Assembly (NCBI RefSeq): GCF_013201705.1
Contig: NZ_CP053837.1
Coordinates: 1,984,001 to 2,048,000 of the forward strand
Origin: Aliarcobacter faecis
Lineage (GTDB): Bacteria > Campylobacterota > Campylobacteria > Campylobacterales > Arcobacteraceae
Length of the DNA stretch: 64,000 bases
Direction: 5' to 3'
A program made the translations under genes and the position numbers. Below are positions 37,129 to 50,322 of this stretch, one piece after another (position 1 is the first letter of the stretch; every line of letters begins with the position of its first letter). The notes under the pieces were generated by a model. It saw only the letters and a list, made by a program, of their open reading frames with translations. It did not search any database and was not told the DNA's origin.

Positions 37129-37503
37129 ATGTACAAAATTGTTCTACCTATTTTAGGTTTTGAAGGGGCTAAAAATCTTTCTATAGAAAAAATTGATGAG
37201 TTCTTCTCATTTTTAGTTTTAGAAGATAAAACAAAAATAGCAGTTGTAAATATTAATGTTTTAAATAAAGTAACTTTTGATTTTGAAATAGATGAAAAAA
37301 CTCTTTCAGAATTAAAAATTAAATCAAAAGATGATTTTGAAACTTATTTTGTAGTTGTATCTCAAGATCCTGTTGAATACTCGATTATAAACTTAGTTGC
37401 ACCAATTTTTATAAATAAAAAAGAGAAATTAATTGGTCAATATGTAACAAACGAGAAAGTCGATCCTTTTTTTGCCTCAATTGATAAGTGTTCTACACTA
37501 TAG
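37129..37503 (+). CDS. fliW: flagellar assembly factor FliW
   Basis: A small protein that binds flagellin and the RNA-binding protein CsrA, linking flagellin export to translation control. The 124-residue protein MYKIVLPILGFEGAKNLSIEKIDEFFSFLVLEDKTKIAVVNINVL...YFVVVSQDPVEYSIINLVAPIFINKKEKLIGQYV has the FliW beta-barrel pattern with the conserved N-L-x-A-P-I-x-I/V-N segment. No flagellin or csrA gene is in the window. Convergent with rnr, overlapping its last codons by 11 bp. Confidence 0.93.
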   Translation: MYKIVLPILGFEGAKNLSIEKIDEFFSFLVLEDKTKIAVVNINVLNKVTFDFEIDEKTLSELKIKSKDDFETYFVVVSQDPVEYSIINLVAPIFINKKEKLIGQYVTNEKVDPFFASIDKCSTL

Positions 37504-37518
37504 TAGCCACTATCAATT
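37479..37518. terminator. convergent hairpin, fliW / rnr
   Basis: AATTGATA-A-GTG pairs with CACTATCAATT in an 11-bp stem with one bulged A, and an inner CTAC/GTAG stem extends it. TTTTG follows on the plus strand. It spans both stop codons. Confidence 0.6.
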
Positions 37519-39340
37519 TTGTTGCTAAACAACTAGAAACTATTTTCACTTTATATTTTGAAAATAGTTTCTGTCCCTTATAATTTTCAATTACTACTTT
37601 TAAACCAACCATTTTATCATAACAAACCGCTTTCCCTTTTTCTATATCAACAATTTTTACTTTAATCTCATTCCCTATATTATCTTTAGCCCATCTTGCA
37701 TATTTTCTATCTTCAAAATCCCAAACTAATTTATCTATTTTTCTCTCTTGCTCTGAAATATGAGTACAAATATCATCAAGATTTTTAGGTAATTTTTTAC
37801 TCTTTAAAATACGATGTAATACTAAATCCGAATATCTTCTAATAGGACTTGTAAAGTGAGAATAAGAGCTAAAGCCCAAACCAAAATGGCCTAAATTTTT
37901 TGAACTATATTTTGCTTGAGTTAGACTTTGAATAATAAGCTCATCAACTTCATCTCTTAAAAAAAGTTTACTTGCCTCTTCTTGAATATGAGTAAGTGTC
38001 TGATGAACATTATCTTTTAATTTTGCTTTTACTCCTAAAATATTTACATCATCAATTAATTTTGATAAAGCTTTAAAATTTGGCTCTTCATGAATTCTAA
38101 AAATACCTAAAGTTCCAACTTTTTTGCTAGCTTCAATATTTGCCATTAGCATACACTCTTCTATCAACTGATGAGAAGCTGTTGATTTTTCAACCTCTAT
38201 ATTTTCAAGTAAATCATTTTTTAACTTTAATCTATTCTCTTGAGTTCTAAAGTCATAACCTTTTTGTAACCTATTTTCTCTAAACTTTTTCGTAACTTTA
38301 TAAAGTGGTAACAAATAATCAAAAATTCTTTTTTCATTATTATTGTACAAATCAAGTTTTCCTTCTAAAACCCTATCAATTCTTCCATAAGAGAAATTTC
38401 TATGATTTCTTATAATTGCAGTAAATAATTCACTACTTTCGACTTTTAATTTTTTCAAATCAAGTTTTAGTTTAAAAACATAAGCATATCTATCAACATT
38501 TTCTTTTAGTGAACATAAATTCTCACTTAAAATATTTGGAAGCATTGGTAAAGTTCTACTTGGTAAATAAATAGTTGAAGATTTTTTAAAAGCTAATTGG
38601 TCTAATTCACTATCCTCTTTTACAAAGTAGGATACATCAGCAATTGCTACAAAAAGAGTTCTATTCTCTTCATCAAAATATATTGCATCATCATGATCTT
38701 TTGCACTATTTGGATCAATTGTACAAAATGGTAAATCTCTTAAATCAACTCTTACTTTTTCATCTTCTATAAACTTATCAGCTTCTACTTTTTGTTTATC
38801 TCTATAAAGTTCTTCATAGATATATAAACTAATAAATTCATCTATTTTTGCTTCATCTAAATTTCCAATAAACTCTAGTTCTTTAAACTCTTTATTATCT
38901 ATTAGTAAAACATCTCCATCTTTATAGTTTTTTATATTTTTACTATTTAGTTCTATATTCTCTTTTAATGTAAAAAATGAACCATCTTTTACATAAACTA
39001 AAATCTCAACTTTTTTACCATCTAAAATTTTTACTATTTTTGCCTTTATTTTACTTCTTGGATTAAAAACTCTTTTTGCCAAAACTAAGTCTTTATTAAA
39101 AGCCCCATTTAAAGACTCTAATTCAAGTTTTATATTTTTTATTGGATTTACTAAATCTTCTAAAATAGCAAAATTCTTTTCTATTTTTAAAACTCCTATT
39201 TTATACTTTGAGTTTATCTCATAATCTTCAATATTTTTTATGATAATTTCATCTTTTATATAACTTTCTATAATATTTTTCTCTTCTTGTGAAAACTCAA
39301 ATATCTTTTTTTCAATTTTTGTAAATATCTCTTTTAGCAA
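37493..39340 (-). CDS. rnr: ribonuclease R (RNB family)
   Basis: A processive 3'-5' exoribonuclease. The 615-residue protein starts at a TTG behind AAGGA. The RNB catalytic site is TIDPNSAKDHDDAIYFDEE, with the metal-binding aspartates. Later come SLKENVDRYAYVF, GLGFSSYSHFTSPIRRYSDLVLHRIL and the S1-like C-terminal end. It is shorter than E. coli RNase R (over 800) and lacks its long C-terminal basic tail. The N-terminal cold-shock-like part is present but weak. The rnr/ilvC head-to-head arrangement is shared with Campylobacter (from memory). Confidence 0.94.
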   Translation of the reverse strand: MLKEIFTKIEKKIFEFSQEEKNIIESYIKDEIIIKNIEDYEINSKYKIGVLKIEKNFAILEDLVNPIKNIKLELESLNGAFNKDLVLAKRVFNPRSKIKAKIVKILDGKKVEILVYVKDGSFFTLKENIELNSKNIKNYKDGDVLLIDNKEFKELEFIGNLDEAKIDEFISLYIYEELYRDKQKVEADKFIEDEKVRVDLRDLPFCTIDPNSAKDHDDAIYFDEENRTLFVAIADVSYFVKEDSELDQLAFKKSSTIYLPSRTLPMLPNILSENLCSLKENVDRYAYVFKLKLDLKKLKVESSELFTAIIRNHRNFSYGRIDRVLEGKLDLYNNNEKRIFDYLLPLYKVTKKFRENRLQKGYDFRTQENRLKLKNDLLENIEVEKSTASHQLIEECMLMANIEASKKVGTLGIFRIHEEPNFKALSKLIDDVNILGVKAKLKDNVHQTLTHIQEEASKLFLRDEVDELIIQSLTQAKYSSKNLGHFGLGFSSYSHFTSPIRRYSDLVLHRILKSKKLPKNLDDICTHISEQERKIDKLVWDFEDRKYARWAKDNIGNEIKVKIVDIEKGKAVCYDKMVGLKVVIENYKGQKLFSKYKVKIVSSCLATKLIVATIV

Positions 39341-39409
39341 ATTTTATCCTTATTATTTGCATCATTATATAGTTTTTCTTTTAAATCTAATATTTAGTTT
39401 GATTTTTGT

Positions 39410-39415
39410 ATAATC
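39410..39415 (+). promoter_or_regulatory. -10 element of ilvC
   Basis: TATAAT, about 34 nt before the ilvC ATG, with AGAGGGT as ribosome binding site. A minus-strand TATAAT at 39370-39365 serves rnr, so the two genes have separate promoters in one 109-bp gap. No leader peptide with branched-chain codons is seen. Confidence 0.55.
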
Positions 39416-39449
39416 TTGCTAAATTTTTAAAAAAATAGAGGGTAGATAA

Positions 39450-40472
<1,023 letters not shown>

Positions 40473-40506
40473 AAATATTTTAAGGAATTCTTTCCTTAAA
40501 ATATTT
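40473..40506 (+). terminator. 15-bp perfect hairpin after ilvC
   Basis: AAATATTTTAAGGAA and its exact inverse TTCCTTAAAATATTT flank a TTCT loop, starting right at the ilvC stop. There is no T run beyond the arm, so termination may be partial or the hairpin may protect the 3' end. The next gene starts 11 nt later and probably needs read-through or its own promoter. Confidence 0.65.
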
Positions 40507-40516
40507 AACTCCTCTT

Positions 40517-41749
40517 ATGGCGAAAAAAAGATCAAAACTAAAAACTAAAGTACGACAAGCTAAAAGAAAACTATCAAGAAAAAAATTATCTAAACTCTTT
40601 TTACTTCTTATTGCTTCCCTAATATTTATATCTATTGGTTCATATTTTATATTTTCAAATGAAAATGAACTTAATAAAATAGAAAAATCAAATTTGGAAT
40701 CAAATAAAACATCTTCTATATATGAAGAGAAACAAACATTAAATGAGAAAAAGATTTTTGATGAATTAAAGATTTTTGAAAATAAAAAAATTGAAGAAAA
40801 TATAATAAAATCTGAAGAAAAAACAAAAGATGAACATTTTGAAGAGACTAATTTTGAACTAGAAAAGAGCTATATAGAAGAGAATAAAGAGAATATAAAT
40901 GAAAAAATTGTTCAAAAGATTGAAGAGATAAAAAAAATAAATGATGAAAAAACTACAAATAAATTAGAAACTAAAGAGAAAACTACTAAAAAAACAGAAG
41001 AAGAAAAAGAGCAAAAAACAAAAAAAACTGAAGTACCTAAAGCTAATGAAGAATCTATAATAAGTTCAAAAGATAAATATATTCATGATCCAAAGAAAAA
41101 ACCAAAACTTGTAATTATCATTGATGATGTAAGCACTCAAAAACAAAAAGAGAGTATTTTAAATGTTGGATATCCAATAACTATGGCTTTTTTACCTCCA
41201 ACCCCAAATCATCCAAACTCTGCACAAATTGCAAAAGATATACCATTTCATATGATACATTTCCCAATGCAAGCTTCAAGTGCATTTAAAGGTCCAGAAC
41301 TTGATACTTTAAAAATAACTGACTCTTATGAGAAAATTGAAGCAAGAGTAAAACAATTACGAGAGTGGTATCCAAAAGCAGTATATACAAATAATCATAC
41401 AGGTTCAGTATTTACCGAAAATGATGAAGCAATGGCAAAACTATATAAAGCATTAGATAAATATAACTTTATCTTTGTAGATAGTAGAACTAGCCCAAAA
41501 TCACTAGCAAAAAAATACTCTGTAAAATACAATATGCCTTATATTGTAAGAAACACTTTTTTAGATAATACAAAAGAGTATTCAGCCATTCAAAATCAAT
41601 TAAAAGATGCTATTAGAATAGCAAAAAAACAAGGCTATGCTATTGCTATTGGTCATCCTTATGATATTACTATAAAAGTTTTAAAAGAGTCAAAACATCT
41701 TTTAAATGAAGTTGAACCCGTACTCTTAAATAAACTTCCTTATTTATAA
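40517..41749 (+). CDS. divergent polysaccharide deacetylase family protein (YibQ-like)
   Basis: A 410-residue protein. A membrane anchor at about 27-47 is followed by a very long K/E/N-rich coiled-coil-like stretch (about 50-185) and a C-terminal divergent polysaccharide deacetylase domain from about 195: PKLVIIIDDVSTQKQKESILNVGYPITMAFLPPTPNHPNSAQIAKDIPFHMIHFPMQA, then NNHTGSVFTENDEAM and FVDSRTS. A periplasmic enzyme acting on a glycan is plausible, with the coiled coil spanning the periplasm. It is between ilvC and dprA, as in Campylobacter (from memory). The substrate is unknown. Confidence 0.85.
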   Translation: MAKKRSKLKTKVRQAKRKLSRKKLSKLFLLLIASLIFISIGSYFIFSNENELNKIEKSNLESNKTSSIYEEKQTLNEKKIFDELKIFENKKIEENIIKSEEKTKDEHFEETNFELEKSYIEENKENINEKIVQKIEEIKKINDEKTTNKLETKEKTTKKTEEEKEQKTKKTEVPKANEESIISSKDKYIHDPKKKPKLVIIIDDVSTQKQKESILNVGYPITMAFLPPTPNHPNSAQIAKDIPFHMIHFPMQASSAFKGPELDTLKITDSYEKIEARVKQLREWYPKAVYTNNHTGSVFTENDEAMAKLYKALDKYNFIFVDSRTSPKSLAKKYSVKYNMPYIVRNTFLDNTKEYSAIQNQLKDAIRIAKKQGYAIAIGHPYDITIKVLKESKHLLNEVEPVLLNKLPYL

Positions 41750-41758
41750 AAAAACTAG

Positions 41759-41764
41759 TATAAT
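41759..41764 (+). promoter_or_regulatory. -10 element of dprA
   Basis: TAGTATAATAATTT contains TATAAT about 30 nt before the dprA ATG, so dprA can be transcribed independently of the upstream gene. Confidence 0.5.
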
Positions 41765-41792
41765 AATTTAAGTTATTTTATTAGGCTTTTAA

Positions 41793-42566
41793 ATGATTAA
41801 AAAAATTGACTTTGAAATTCCTTATCTAAATCTTATGAAAAAATACCCTAATGAACTTTTTTACATGGGAAATTTAGAACTTCTAAAAAAAAGAAAGATT
41901 GGAATAGTTGGCAGTCGTACTCCTTCTCAATATTCTGCTATTGTAACTCAAAAAATTGCAAATTTATTATCACAATTGGGAAATGTTATAGTAAGTGGTG
42001 GAGCAGTAGGAGTAGATACAATAGCCCATAAATCTGCTACTCCGTCTAAGACCATTATGATAAGTGGTACGGGACTTGATATTCGCTATCCAGCTATAAA
42101 TAAAAGATTAATTCAAGATATAGAACAACAAGGTTTAGTTTTAAGCCAATTTCCTATAAATACCCCTTCCCTACCTAGAAACTTTGCTATAAGAAATGAG
42201 CTTATAGTTGCACTAAGTGATATTTTAATAGTTACCTATGCAGATATAAAATCTGGAAGTATGAGAAGCCTAGAATATGCACTTAAAATGAATAAAGAGA
42301 TATATGTCCTACCACATAGAATTGGGGAGAGTGAAGCTACAAATCAACTCTTAGCAAAAGGTTTGGTAAAAGCAATTTATGATATTAATCAGTTTATATC
42401 ACAGTTTGGAAATACTATTCAAGAAGATATCAAAGATGAGTTTTTAGAGTATTGCAAAATCAATCCACCATATAATGAAGCTGTTTTTAAATATGGAGAT
42501 AAAGTTTTTGAATATGAGTTATTGGGTAAAATTGAGATACAAAATGGGAAAGTAATTATAAAATAA
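41793..42566 (+). CDS. dprA: DNA processing protein DprA
   Basis: Loads RecA on incoming single-stranded DNA during natural transformation. The 257-residue protein shows the Rossmann-like core IGIVGSRTPSQYSAIVTQKIANLLSQLG, the SGGAVGVDTIAHKSA loop, the GTGLDIRYPAINK and PRNFAIRNELIVALSDILIVTYADIKSGSMRSLEYALKM segments. There is no clear C-terminal winged helix, as in some short DprA proteins. It suggests the host can be naturally competent. Confidence 0.95.
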   Translation: MIKKIDFEIPYLNLMKKYPNELFYMGNLELLKKRKIGIVGSRTPSQYSAIVTQKIANLLSQLGNVIVSGGAVGVDTIAHKSATPSKTIMISGTGLDIRYPAINKRLIQDIEQQGLVLSQFPINTPSLPRNFAIRNELIVALSDILIVTYADIKSGSMRSLEYALKMNKEIYVLPHRIGESEATNQLLAKGLVKAIYDINQFISQFGNTIQEDIKDEFLEYCKINPPYNEAVFKYGDKVFEYELLGKIEIQNGKVIIK

Positions 42567-42589
42567 CATCTCCCTTTAATCTTTGTATT

Positions 42590-43894
42590 TTAATATCTCA
42601 ATTGATAAGTAATATCTCCTGCACCAACTCCTAAAAATATACCATCTTCATAAGTTTTTATGATTTTATCATCTTTAATTAACTCTATTTTTCCTTTATA
42701 AGATACTATTCTATCCGCAAAAATTGGATTATAACTAGCAAACTCTTTTTCAAAATCTATATCTATTTTTTTCTCACCTGCAACTGTCCAAAGTGGTAAA
42801 ATAATAAGCTCATCACATCTTCTAAAACACTTTTTAAACCCTTCAAGATTATCTGAAGTTCTTGAATATTTATGTGGTTGCCAAAGAACTATTCTATTAT
42901 TAAAATTTGTAAGATTGTCATATAACTCAATTGATTTCATAGTTGCTTCTATCTCTGTTGGATGATGTGCATAATCATCAATTACAACAAATTTCTCATT
43001 TGATTGAACTATATCAAATCTCTTTTTTATTCCTTTATAGTTTAAAAGATTTTTTCTAATAGTTTCTATATCAAGTTCATTTAAAGCTGCAAGTATTGCT
43101 AAAGAAGCATTTGTAGCTATATGAAAACCAAATCCCCAAACTTCAAAAGTTCCAAAATCTTTTAAATCAAATTTTGTACAAGGCTCACCATTTTTAGTTG
43201 TATAACAAAGGTTCTTTATATCTTTTGATGGGTAAAGATAAGTTGCATCTTCTATTTTTAGTTTAGCAATATCTTTATCTTCAGCATTTACAACTCTTTT
43301 TTTTGCCAAGCTTAAAAAAGTTTCATAAGATTCATAAAATTTATCATAATCATAGTGATAATACTCCATATGCTCAGGTTCAGCATTTGTAACTATTGCA
43401 CAATATGGATTTGAAAGTAAAAAAGAGGCATCAGACTCATCTGCTTCAAAAGCAACAATATCATTTACATATCTAAAATTTGAACCAAACTCTTTAGATA
43501 TTGCTCCTATTAAAGCACTACTTTCTAAAATAGTTGCCAAGATGGCTGTTGTTGTAGATTTTCCATGAGCTCCAGCTACACAATAGTTTTTCTTATCTCC
43601 TAAAATTATTGGTAAAGCCTCTTTTCTTGAAAGAGTTCTTATTTGTTTAAGTCTAGCTTCTATTAATTCTGGATTTTCATCTGTAACTGCAGCTGAGTAA
43701 ATAACTAAATCTAAATCATCACTTATATTCTTTGATTCTTGTGGACAAGATACTTTTATTCCCTCTTTTTCTAAATCTTTTGTAATTGAAGAGCTTTTCA
43801 TATCACTCCCACTTACACTATGTCCATCAAAATTCAAAAATCTAGCTAAGGCTGAAAGCCCAATTCCTCCAATTCCTATAAAATGAACTCTCAC
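42590..43894 (-). CDS. murC: UDP-N-acetylmuramate--L-alanine ligase
   Basis: Adds L-alanine to UDP-MurNAc in peptidoglycan synthesis. The 434-residue protein has HFIGIGGIGLSALARFLNFDGHSVSGSD, the ATP motif GAHGKSTTTAILATIL, EADESDASFL and the C-terminal VVIDDYAHHPTEIEATMKSI with the family His pair. Its start overlaps the stop of the 195-aa gene by one base, so the two are translated together. Confidence 0.97.
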   Translation of the reverse strand: MRVHFIGIGGIGLSALARFLNFDGHSVSGSDMKSSSITKDLEKEGIKVSCPQESKNISDDLDLVIYSAAVTDENPELIEARLKQIRTLSRKEALPIILGDKKNYCVAGAHGKSTTTAILATILESSALIGAISKEFGSNFRYVNDIVAFEADESDASFLLSNPYCAIVTNAEPEHMEYYHYDYDKFYESYETFLSLAKKRVVNAEDKDIAKLKIEDATYLYPSKDIKNLCYTTKNGEPCTKFDLKDFGTFEVWGFGFHIATNASLAILAALNELDIETIRKNLLNYKGIKKRFDIVQSNEKFVVIDDYAHHPTEIEATMKSIELYDNLTNFNNRIVLWQPHKYSRTSDNLEGFKKCFRRCDELIILPLWTVAGEKKIDIDFEKEFASYNPIFADRIVSYKGKIELIKDDKIIKTYEDGIFLGVGAGDITYQLRY

Positions 43895-44481
43895 TACTTT
43901 CTCTCCATTATTAAATGTTGTAAACTTTTATACTCTTCTTCTAAAATATTCTGATTATCTTTTAAAAAATCTTTAGTATTAAAATTGAAATTTATCAAAA
44001 AGTAACCATATTTCTCATCATTACTAACAGCTTCTAAATCAACAAAGCCATCATAAAACTCATCAAAACTCATATCTTTATTTAAAAATATAAGCTTACA
44101 ATTTATTGCATCTTTCAAAGCTTCATCATCTATAATATTTGCAATTACAAAAAATAGCTCTTTTGCTCCAGATATATTTTCATTTGTCCATTTCTCTATA
44201 GAATGTTCATACAAAGCTCTTATGTAAAAAATATTTGGTTCATTTAAATCAAGTCTCTCTTTTTTACTTAAAAGTTTTTCAACACTTAAAAATGCTAATT
44301 TCAAAATCTCTTCATACAAAGAGTTTATTTTCTCTTCATCTAAATCTAAAACCAACATGGAATCAAGAGTTTCATACATTAAAGCAATATTTTTCTCTTT
44401 TATTGAATTAACTCTTGCCTCTTCTAAATATTTTAGAAATTCAGGATTTGTTCTTGCTTCATCAAGCTCATTTGGTGTCAT
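43894..44481 (-). CDS. 195-aa soluble protein, unknown function
   Basis: A highly acidic, helical protein with no signal peptide, membrane segment or recognised motif. Its repeating short helices and the lack of cysteine clusters suggest a TPR-like or coiled adaptor. It is encoded between the RCK-type gene (13 bp upstream) and murC (one-base overlap), so it is almost certainly expressed with murC. I cannot assign a role. A cell-wall connection would be inference from position only. Confidence 0.7.
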   Translation of the reverse strand: MTPNELDEARTNPEFLKYLEEARVNSIKEKNIALMYETLDSMLVLDLDEEKINSLYEEILKLAFLSVEKLLSKKERLDLNEPNIFYIRALYEHSIEKWTNENISGAKELFFVIANIIDDEALKDAINCKLIFLNKDMSFDEFYDGFVDLEAVSNDEKYGYFLINFNFNTKDFLKDNQNILEEEYKSLQHLIMERK

Positions 44482-44493
44482 TTGTTTCCTTTT

Positions 44494-47147
<2,654 letters not shown>

Positions 47148-47207
47148 ACTATTTTTTGATAAAATAAAAACCCAAAAAATTAAAAGATATTTAAAATAAG
47201 GAAAACA

Positions 47208-47501
47208 ATGAATACAGTTGATGATAAATTACTAGCAAAACTAGAAAAGCTTTCAAGCTTAAAAATAGAAGATGAAAATAAAGAAAAAATCAAAAATGAT
47301 ATTTCACAAATGCTTGAGTTTGTAAACAACCTAAATGAAGTTGATGTTTCAAATGTTCAAGCAACTTTTAGCACTATTAGTGGAGGTACTCCTTTTAGAG
47401 AAGATATTGCAGTTTCTAGTAAAGAAATATCTGATGCTATTTTAAAAAATGCACCAAAAAGTGAAGATAACTACTTTGTAGTTCCAAAAATCATAGAGTA
47501 A
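47208..47501 (+). CDS. gatC: Asp/Glu-tRNA amidotransferase subunit C
   Basis: The small subunit that clamps GatA and GatB in the transamidosome. The 97 residues, MNTVDDKLLAKLEKLSSLKIEDENKEKIKNDISQMLEFVNNLNEVDVSNVQATFSTISGGTPFREDIA, end with the R-E-D segment typical of GatC. gatA and gatB lie elsewhere. It has AAGGAAAAC before the start and is 9 bp upstream of the ArsC-like gene. Confidence 0.93.
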   Translation: MNTVDDKLLAKLEKLSSLKIEDENKEKIKNDISQMLEFVNNLNEVDVSNVQATFSTISGGTPFREDIAVSSKEISDAILKNAPKSEDNYFVVPKIIE

Positions 47502-47510
47502 GGTTTTAGG

Positions 47511-47852
47511 ATGATTAAAGTTTATGGTATAAAAACTTGTGGAAGTGTAAAAAGTGCTTTAAAATTTTTCAAAGACCACAATATTGAAGTAGAGTTTGTA
47601 GATTTTAAAACTACAAAAATAGATTTAGAAACTATTGAAAAATGGTCACAAAAAGTTGATATCAATATACTTTTTAATAGTAAGGGTACAAAATATAAAA
47701 CTATGAATTTAAAAGATTTAAATCTTGATAGTGGTGGTAAAAAAGAGTATTTAGCAAAAGAGCCAATGCTTTTTAAAAGACCTGTTATTGAGTTTGGGGA
47801 TAAACTCATAGTTGCTTGGAATGAAGAAGAGTATAAGAAGATTTTTTTATAA
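47511..47852 (+). CDS. ArsC/Spx family protein (YffB-like)
   Basis: A 113-residue thioredoxin-fold protein. MIKVYGIKTCGSVKSALKFFKDHNIEVEFVDFK has the family cysteine Cys11, and PMLFKRPVIEFGDKLIVAWNEEEYKKIF is the ArsC/Spx C-terminal helix-strand unit with its conserved R-P. There is no second cysteine at CxxC spacing, so it is not a typical Spx. It may be a glutathione-free arsenate-reductase relative. It is expressed with gatC, which says little about function. Confidence 0.85.
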   Translation: MIKVYGIKTCGSVKSALKFFKDHNIEVEFVDFKTTKIDLETIEKWSQKVDINILFNSKGTKYKTMNLKDLNLDSGGKKEYLAKEPMLFKRPVIEFGDKLIVAWNEEEYKKIFL

Positions 47853-47911
47853 TCTTCCTATTCTTTAATATATTTCTTATATCATTGAGTAAGAAAAGTT
47901 AATTACCCTTC

Positions 47912-49264
47912 CTACTTTCTAGCCTCTTTTAGAGTATTTGCTATCATAAATGACAACTCTAAAGCTTGGTCAGCATTCAATCTTGGATCACATTGAGTGT
48001 GGTATCTACTTGCTAAATCACTTTGTGTAATAGCAGAAGATCTACTTCCTGTACACTCTGTTACATTTTGTCCTGTCATTTCAAGATGTATTCCACCTGC
48101 ATAAGAACCTTGAGCCTTATGAATTTGGAAGAACTGTTTAACCTCTCCTAAAATTGCTTCAAAATCTCTAGTTTTATAACCATTATCTGCTTTTATAGTA
48201 TTTCCATGCATTGGATCACTTGACCATAACACTTTTTTACCCTCTTTTTCAACTCTTGCTAAAAGTTTTGGGAAATGTTCTGCAATCTTTTCATTTCCCA
48301 TTCGAACAATTAGATTTAATCTTCCAGCTTCATTTTGTGGGTTTAAAGCATCTATTAGTCTAATTAGTTCATCCTCTTTCATAGATGGTCCAACTTTACA
48401 ACCAATAGGGTTTTTTATTCCCCTAAAATACTCAAGATGAGCTCCATCTAAATCTCTTGTTCTATCTCCTATCCAAAGCATATGAGCTGAACAGTTAAAC
48501 CAATCACCTGTTATTGAATCTCTTCTAGTTAATGCCTCTTCATAGTTTAATAAAAGAGCTTCATGAGATGTAAACAGTGTAGTTTGATTTAATTGTGGAG
48601 TATTCTCACTTGTAATTCCACAAGCTCTCATAAATGCCAAACTTTGAGATATTTTATCTGCTAACTCTTCATATTTAGCACCCAAAGTATTATCTTTTAC
48701 AAAGTCTAAATTCCATAAATGAACTTGATTTAAATCAGCCATTCCACCTCTTGAAAATGCTCTTAAAAGATTCATAGTTGCTGCACTTTGATTATATGCT
48801 TTTAAAAGTTTTTTTGCTTTTGGTTCTCTTGCATCATTTGTAAAATCCATATCATTTATAATATCTCCTCTATAAGAAGGAAGAGTTATTCCATTTATAT
48901 CTTCAAAATCAGCACTTCTAGGCTTTGCAAATTGTCCAGCAACTCTTCCTACTTTTACAACAGGACAACCACCTGAAAAAGTAAGAACTACTGCCATTTG
49001 CATAATTACTTTAAATAAATCTTTTATATTTTGTGCATTAAAAGAGCTAAAACTCTCAGCACAATCTCCACCTTGAAGTAAAAAAGCCTCTCCATTTACA
49101 ACATTTGCAAGTTGTTTTTTAAGATTTAGTGCTTCACCTGCAAAAATAAGTGGTGGATAAGAAGCTAACTCTTTTTCAACATTTTTTAAAATATCTAAAT
49201 CATTATATGTTGGTTGCTGTTTTATTGGAAAATCTCTCCAACTACTTGGACTCCAGTTTTTCAT
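47912..49264 (-). CDS. aroG: class II 3-deoxy-7-phosphoheptulonate synthase
   Basis: Condenses PEP with erythrose 4-phosphate, the first step of the shikimate pathway. The 450 residues are of the plant-like type [19 protein letters not shown] at the start, [52 protein letters not shown] and [11 protein letters not shown]. The E4P it uses can come from the upstream transaldolase gene, suggesting a shared supply. The gap before it holds a weak 6-bp hairpin, ATTGGA/TCCAAT (49291-49311). Confidence 0.95.
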   Translation of the reverse strand: MKNWSPSSWRDFPIKQQPTYNDLDILKNVEKELASYPPLIFAGEALNLKKQLANVVNGEAFLLQGGDCAESFSSFNAQNIKDLFKVIMQMAVVLTFSGGCPVVKVGRVAGQFAKPRSADFEDINGITLPSYRGDIINDMDFTNDAREPKAKKLLKAYNQSAATMNLLRAFSRGGMADLNQVHLWNLDFVKDNTLGAKYEELADKISQSLAFMRACGITSENTPQLNQTTLFTSHEALLLNYEEALTRRDSITGDWFNCSAHMLWIGDRTRDLDGAHLEYFRGIKNPIGCKVGPSMKEDELIRLIDALNPQNEAGRLNLIVRMGNEKIAEHFPKLLARVEKEGKKVLWSSDPMHGNTIKADNGYKTRDFEAILGEVKQFFQIHKAQGSYAGGIHLEMTGQNVTECTGSRSSAITQSDLASRYHTQCDPRLNADQALELSFMIANTLKEARK

Positions 49265-49327
49265 TTTATCACCTTTCTTTATATTTTATCATTGGAAAAA
49301 TTTTATCCAATATCTCTTAAAGTAAAA

Positions 49328-50320
49328 TTAATGTTTTAATTTAGATAACAACTCTTTAAATGATATTTTAAATGCTTCAAGCCCATCACTTAAAAGTTTT
49401 TCATAAACTTCACTCATATTTATTCCATTTTGTTGAAGAAGAGTAAAATATTTATTACACTCATCTTCACTCATAATAGAGCTTTGCTCTTTTTTACCAT
49501 CCCTTAACCAATCCTCAATAGTTCCAAGAGGTGCTGTATTTATTGAGTTTGGATAGATTAAATTATCTACATAATAACTAGGGCTTAATTCATTTCCTTT
49601 TACACCTGTACTTGCAAAAAGTGTTCTAATATTTTGATTCTCTAATTTATTTATCTCATGATAACATTTTGTAGCATTTACAATTCCTAATTTAGAAGTT
49701 TGTAACATCTTTGTACTAAAAGTTGTATCCATTAATCTATCAAATCTTGAAACAAAAATAGAGACAACTCCTTTTGTATCTTTATTTGAATCTTTTATTC
49801 CTTCATCAAGTGCCATAGCACATTTTTTTGCTTGATCAGGTGAAAAAATCAAAGTTGCATTTATATGAATTCCTCTTGAACTAAGCTCTCTCATTGCTAT
49901 ATATCCAGCTTCTGTAGCAGGGATTTTTATCATCACATTATCACAATTTAAACTTTTATAAATTCTAAGTCCCTCTTCAATAGTTCCTGCTGCATCATCA
50001 CATAAAAGTGGATCAACTTCTATCGAAATAAATCCATCATTTGTATTAATTTTATGAAGTGGTTCTAAAAGAGTTGCTGCTCTTTTAATATCAGTTAAAG
50101 CTAACTCTTCATAAATTCTTTTTTGTTCATTTGCTTGAAGCATATCAAGTTGCTGTTTATATGCAACCGAACCTGTAATTGAAGCTTCAAAAATAGCTGG
50201 ATTTGATGTAGCACCTTTAATTGTTCCATCATTTATAATCTCTTGAAATCTATTTTCTAAAAAATCTCTTTCAATAAAATCACACCAAATTGAGTAGTTT
50301 ATATCTTCAAATAATCCCAT
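49328..50320 (-). CDS. tal: transaldolase
   Basis: Interconverts sedoheptulose-7-P and glyceraldehyde-3-P with erythrose-4-P and fructose-6-P through a lysine Schiff base. The 330-residue enzyme contains GATSNPAIFEASITGS and the active-site strand MIKIPATEAGYIAMRELSSRGIHINATLIFSPDQA with the catalytic Lys in NVMIKIP. ISIEVDPLLCDDAAG is also diagnostic. It starts 2 bases after serB, so they are one operon, probably continuing into aroG. Confidence 0.95.
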   Translation of the reverse strand: MGLFEDINYSIWCDFIERDFLENRFQEIINDGTIKGATSNPAIFEASITGSVAYKQQLDMLQANEQKRIYEELALTDIKRAATLLEPLHKINTNDGFISIEVDPLLCDDAAGTIEEGLRIYKSLNCDNVMIKIPATEAGYIAMRELSSRGIHINATLIFSPDQAKKCAMALDEGIKDSNKDTKGVVSIFVSRFDRLMDTTFSTKMLQTSKLGIVNATKCYHEINKLENQNIRTLFASTGVKGNELSPSYYVDNLIYPNSINTAPLGTIEDWLRDGKKEQSSIMSEDECNKYFTLLQQNGINMSEVYEKLLSDGLEAFKISFKELLSKLKH

Positions 50321-50322
50321 TT

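Noticed and set aside
47853-47911. terminator between the ArsC-like gene and aroG
   Set aside because: Only a weak 6-bp TTCTTA/TAAGAA pairing is seen, too unstable to call.
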